A DNA stretch of 7,515 bases from an uncultured Eubacterium sp. (GTDB taxonomy: Bacteria; Bacillota; Clostridia; Oscillospirales; Acutalibacteraceae), in assembly GCA_945980015.1 (NCBI GenBank), contig CAMFQI010000049.1, positions 1-7,515 on the forward strand, read 5' to 3'. Shown here one piece after another: positions 6,250-7,515 of the stretch. The position numbers and the translations under genes are program-made. The notes beneath the pieces are model-generated. The model saw only the letters and a program-made list of their open reading frames with translations. It did no database searches and was not told the origin of the DNA. Position 1 is the first letter of the stretch. Each line of letters starts with the position of its first letter.

Positions 6250-6863
6250 TGATTATTACTCATTCAAAGGGCAGAGGTAAAAAAATTCATATTCTTATCG
6301 ACGGTGAATACCAAATCACAACAGATATTGATTTTTGGGCGGAAAATTTTTATAAGGACGGCGAAGATATTTCCGAAGAAGAATGGAAAAATCTTACCGA
6401 CAAAATTTATTATAAAAAAGCTGTTGATAAGTGTTATGATTTACTGTCGAGACGTGACCATTCCGTAAAGGAGCTTAAAGCAAAGCTTCTCAGAACGGTT
6501 GATGAGGAAAACGCCGACAAGGCTATTCAAAGGATGCTGGATTATGGCTATCTTGATGATGAAAAATATGCCCTAAATCTTGTCAGTTATTTGAGTAAAA
6601 CAAAAAATATGTCTTACGCCTTCATAAAGCAGGAGCTTTATAAAAGAGGAATATCAAGTGATATCATTTCATACGTTTTGGAAGATATAGAAATTGATAA
6701 TGTGTCTTCGATTGTTTCTCTTTTACGTTCTAAGTATTCTTCAAGGCTTTCTGCAGATGACGGTGAAAAAAAGGTTGTAGCAGCACTAATGAGGAAGGGA
6801 TTTTCATATTCGGACATAAGAAATGCTTTTGAACGAATTGAAAATGATGAATTTAATGAATAA
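6249..6863 (+). CDS. recX: Regulatory protein RecX
   Basis: RecA modulator; family members bind RecA filaments and limit or reshape their activity. It has 204 residues, within the family range. The helical RecX repeats are visible: CYDLLSRRDHSVKELKAKL followed by the hallmark DYGYLDDEKYA (from residue 98), then a second repeat around YAFIKQELYKRGIS and a third around VVAALMRKGFSYSDIRNAF. The first 55 or so residues (IHILIDGEYQ...) are the usual divergent N-terminal part. The ATG at 6249 overlaps the recA stop by one base (TGATG), with only a weak purine-rich GACGAAG ahead of it, so translation probably depends on ribosomes finishing recA. No terminator separates the two. The pairing with recA strongly supports the call. 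Confidence 0.94.
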   Translation: MIITHSKGRGKKIHILIDGEYQITTDIDFWAENFYKDGEDISEEEWKNLTDKIYYKKAVDKCYDLLSRRDHSVKELKAKLLRTVDEENADKAIQRMLDYGYLDDEKYALNLVSYLSKTKNMSYAFIKQELYKRGISSDIISYVLEDIEIDNVSSIVSLLRSKYSSRLSADDGEKKVVAALMRKGFSYSDIRNAFERIENDEFNE

Positions 6864-7515
6864 CGCATATAAGGTCGGTATGATTTCACTCGGTTGTCCG
6901 AAAAATCAGGTTGACGGTGAAATGCTTTTATCAAAGCTGAAAAATGCAGGATATGAGATAGTGAATAAAATTGAACAAGCCGATGTTATGATAGTTAATA
7001 CCTGCGGCTTTATAGAACAGGCAAAGCAGGAGGCTATTGACACTATATTAGAAGTTGCCGAGTACAAAGAGGCAGGAATTATCAGTGCAATTGTTGTTAC
7101 AGGTTGTCTCGCAGAGAGATATCAAGACGAGATTATCAAGGAAATGCCGGAGGTTGACGCAGTTGTCGGAATCGGGGCTAATGCAGATATTGTAAAAATC
7201 TGTGATAAGGCTCTGTGCGGGGTTATAAGCTCGTTTTTCCCTAACAAGTGCTATCTTCCTTTAGAGGGTGAAAGATTGCTTTCTACACCGTCTCATTGGG
7301 CGTATTTGAAAATTGCCGAGGGCTGTGATAACAAATGCTCATATTGTGCTATTCCCGGAATTAGAGGAGGCTTTCGCTCAAGAACGATTGAAAGCATTGT
7401 CGAGGAAGCAAAAACGCTTGCCGATAGGGGAGTTAAGGAAATAATTCTTGTCGCACAGGACACAACAAAGTACGGTCAGGATATTTACGGTGAGTATTCT
7501 CTTGATAAGCTTTTG
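6856..7515 (+). CDS. rimO: Ribosomal protein S12 methylthiotransferase RimO (N-terminal part)
   Basis: Radical-SAM enzyme that adds a methylthio group to an aspartate of ribosomal protein S12. The frame runs off the right edge, so about half (220 codons of a usual 440 or so) is present. The N-terminal UPF0004 domain has the three cluster cysteines: SLGCPKNQVDGE (Cys14), NTCGFIEQAKQEAIDTI (Cys50) and VTGCLAER (Cys84). The radical-SAM CxxxCxxC motif is CDNKCSYC (Cys157, 161, 164), followed by AIPGIRGGFRSR. SLGCPKNQVD and NTCGFI...AKQEAID favour RimO over the tRNA enzyme MiaB. In-frame ATGs at 6844, 6847 and 6856 could all start it, none with a good ribosome site; 6856 is chosen because it best matches the usual short RimO N-terminus. 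It overlaps recX by at least 8 bases, suggesting a recA-recX-rimO operon. Confidence 0.94.
   Translation, partial: MNNAYKVGMISLGCPKNQVDGEMLLSKLKNAGYEIVNKIEQADVMIVNTCGFIEQAKQEAIDTILEVAEYKEAGIISAIVVTGCLAERYQDEIIKEMPEVDAVVGIGANADIVKICDKALCGVISSFFPNKCYLPLEGERLLSTPSHWAYLKIAEGCDNKCSYCAIPGIRGGFRSRTIESIVEEAKTLADRGVKEIILVAQDTTKYGQDIYGEYSLDKLL

Overview
This is an ordinary housekeeping stretch from a low-GC Firmicute, most likely a gut-type member of the Clostridia (Oscillospiraceae/Ruminococcaceae-like). That placement rests on strong AGGAGG ribosome sites, consensus sigma-A promoters, the short Firmicutes-type glucose-6-phosphate isomerase, the Firmicutes-style YceD with a cysteine-rich C-terminus next to rpmF, and the der-plsY pair. 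It is inferred from sequence character only.

Layout, left to right. A nearly complete pgi (glycolysis) begins at the window edge. It is followed by a small P-loop protein of unknown function that appears to have its own promoter, overlapping the pgi 3' end, and a strong terminator. A perfect-consensus promoter then drives yceD (DUF177) and rpmF (ribosomal protein L32), ending at a GC-rich terminator. Next come der (ribosome-assembly GTPase) and plsY (phospholipid acyltransferase), whose ends overlap by 4 bases. plsY converges on rpmB (ribosomal protein L28, minus strand) across two back-to-back terminators. A 185-base divergent intergenic region separates rpmB from recA, which has a good sigma-A promoter. 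recA, recX and rimO follow as an overlapping operon, with rimO running off the right edge.

The common thread is ribosome biogenesis and translation (yceD, rpmF, der, rpmB, rimO), joined by DNA recombination and repair (recA with its modulator recX), central carbon metabolism (pgi) and membrane lipid synthesis (plsY). Two genes are easily missed because they are short or cut by the edge: rpmF (59 codons) and rimO (no stop in the window). Three starts need trimming relative to the longest open frame: yceD, rpmB and recA.

I see no mobile element, CRISPR array, tRNA, rRNA, riboswitch or phage gene. No stretch above 300 bases lacks a gene. I found no convincing new biological system; the least explained item is the small P-loop protein at 1396-1812.
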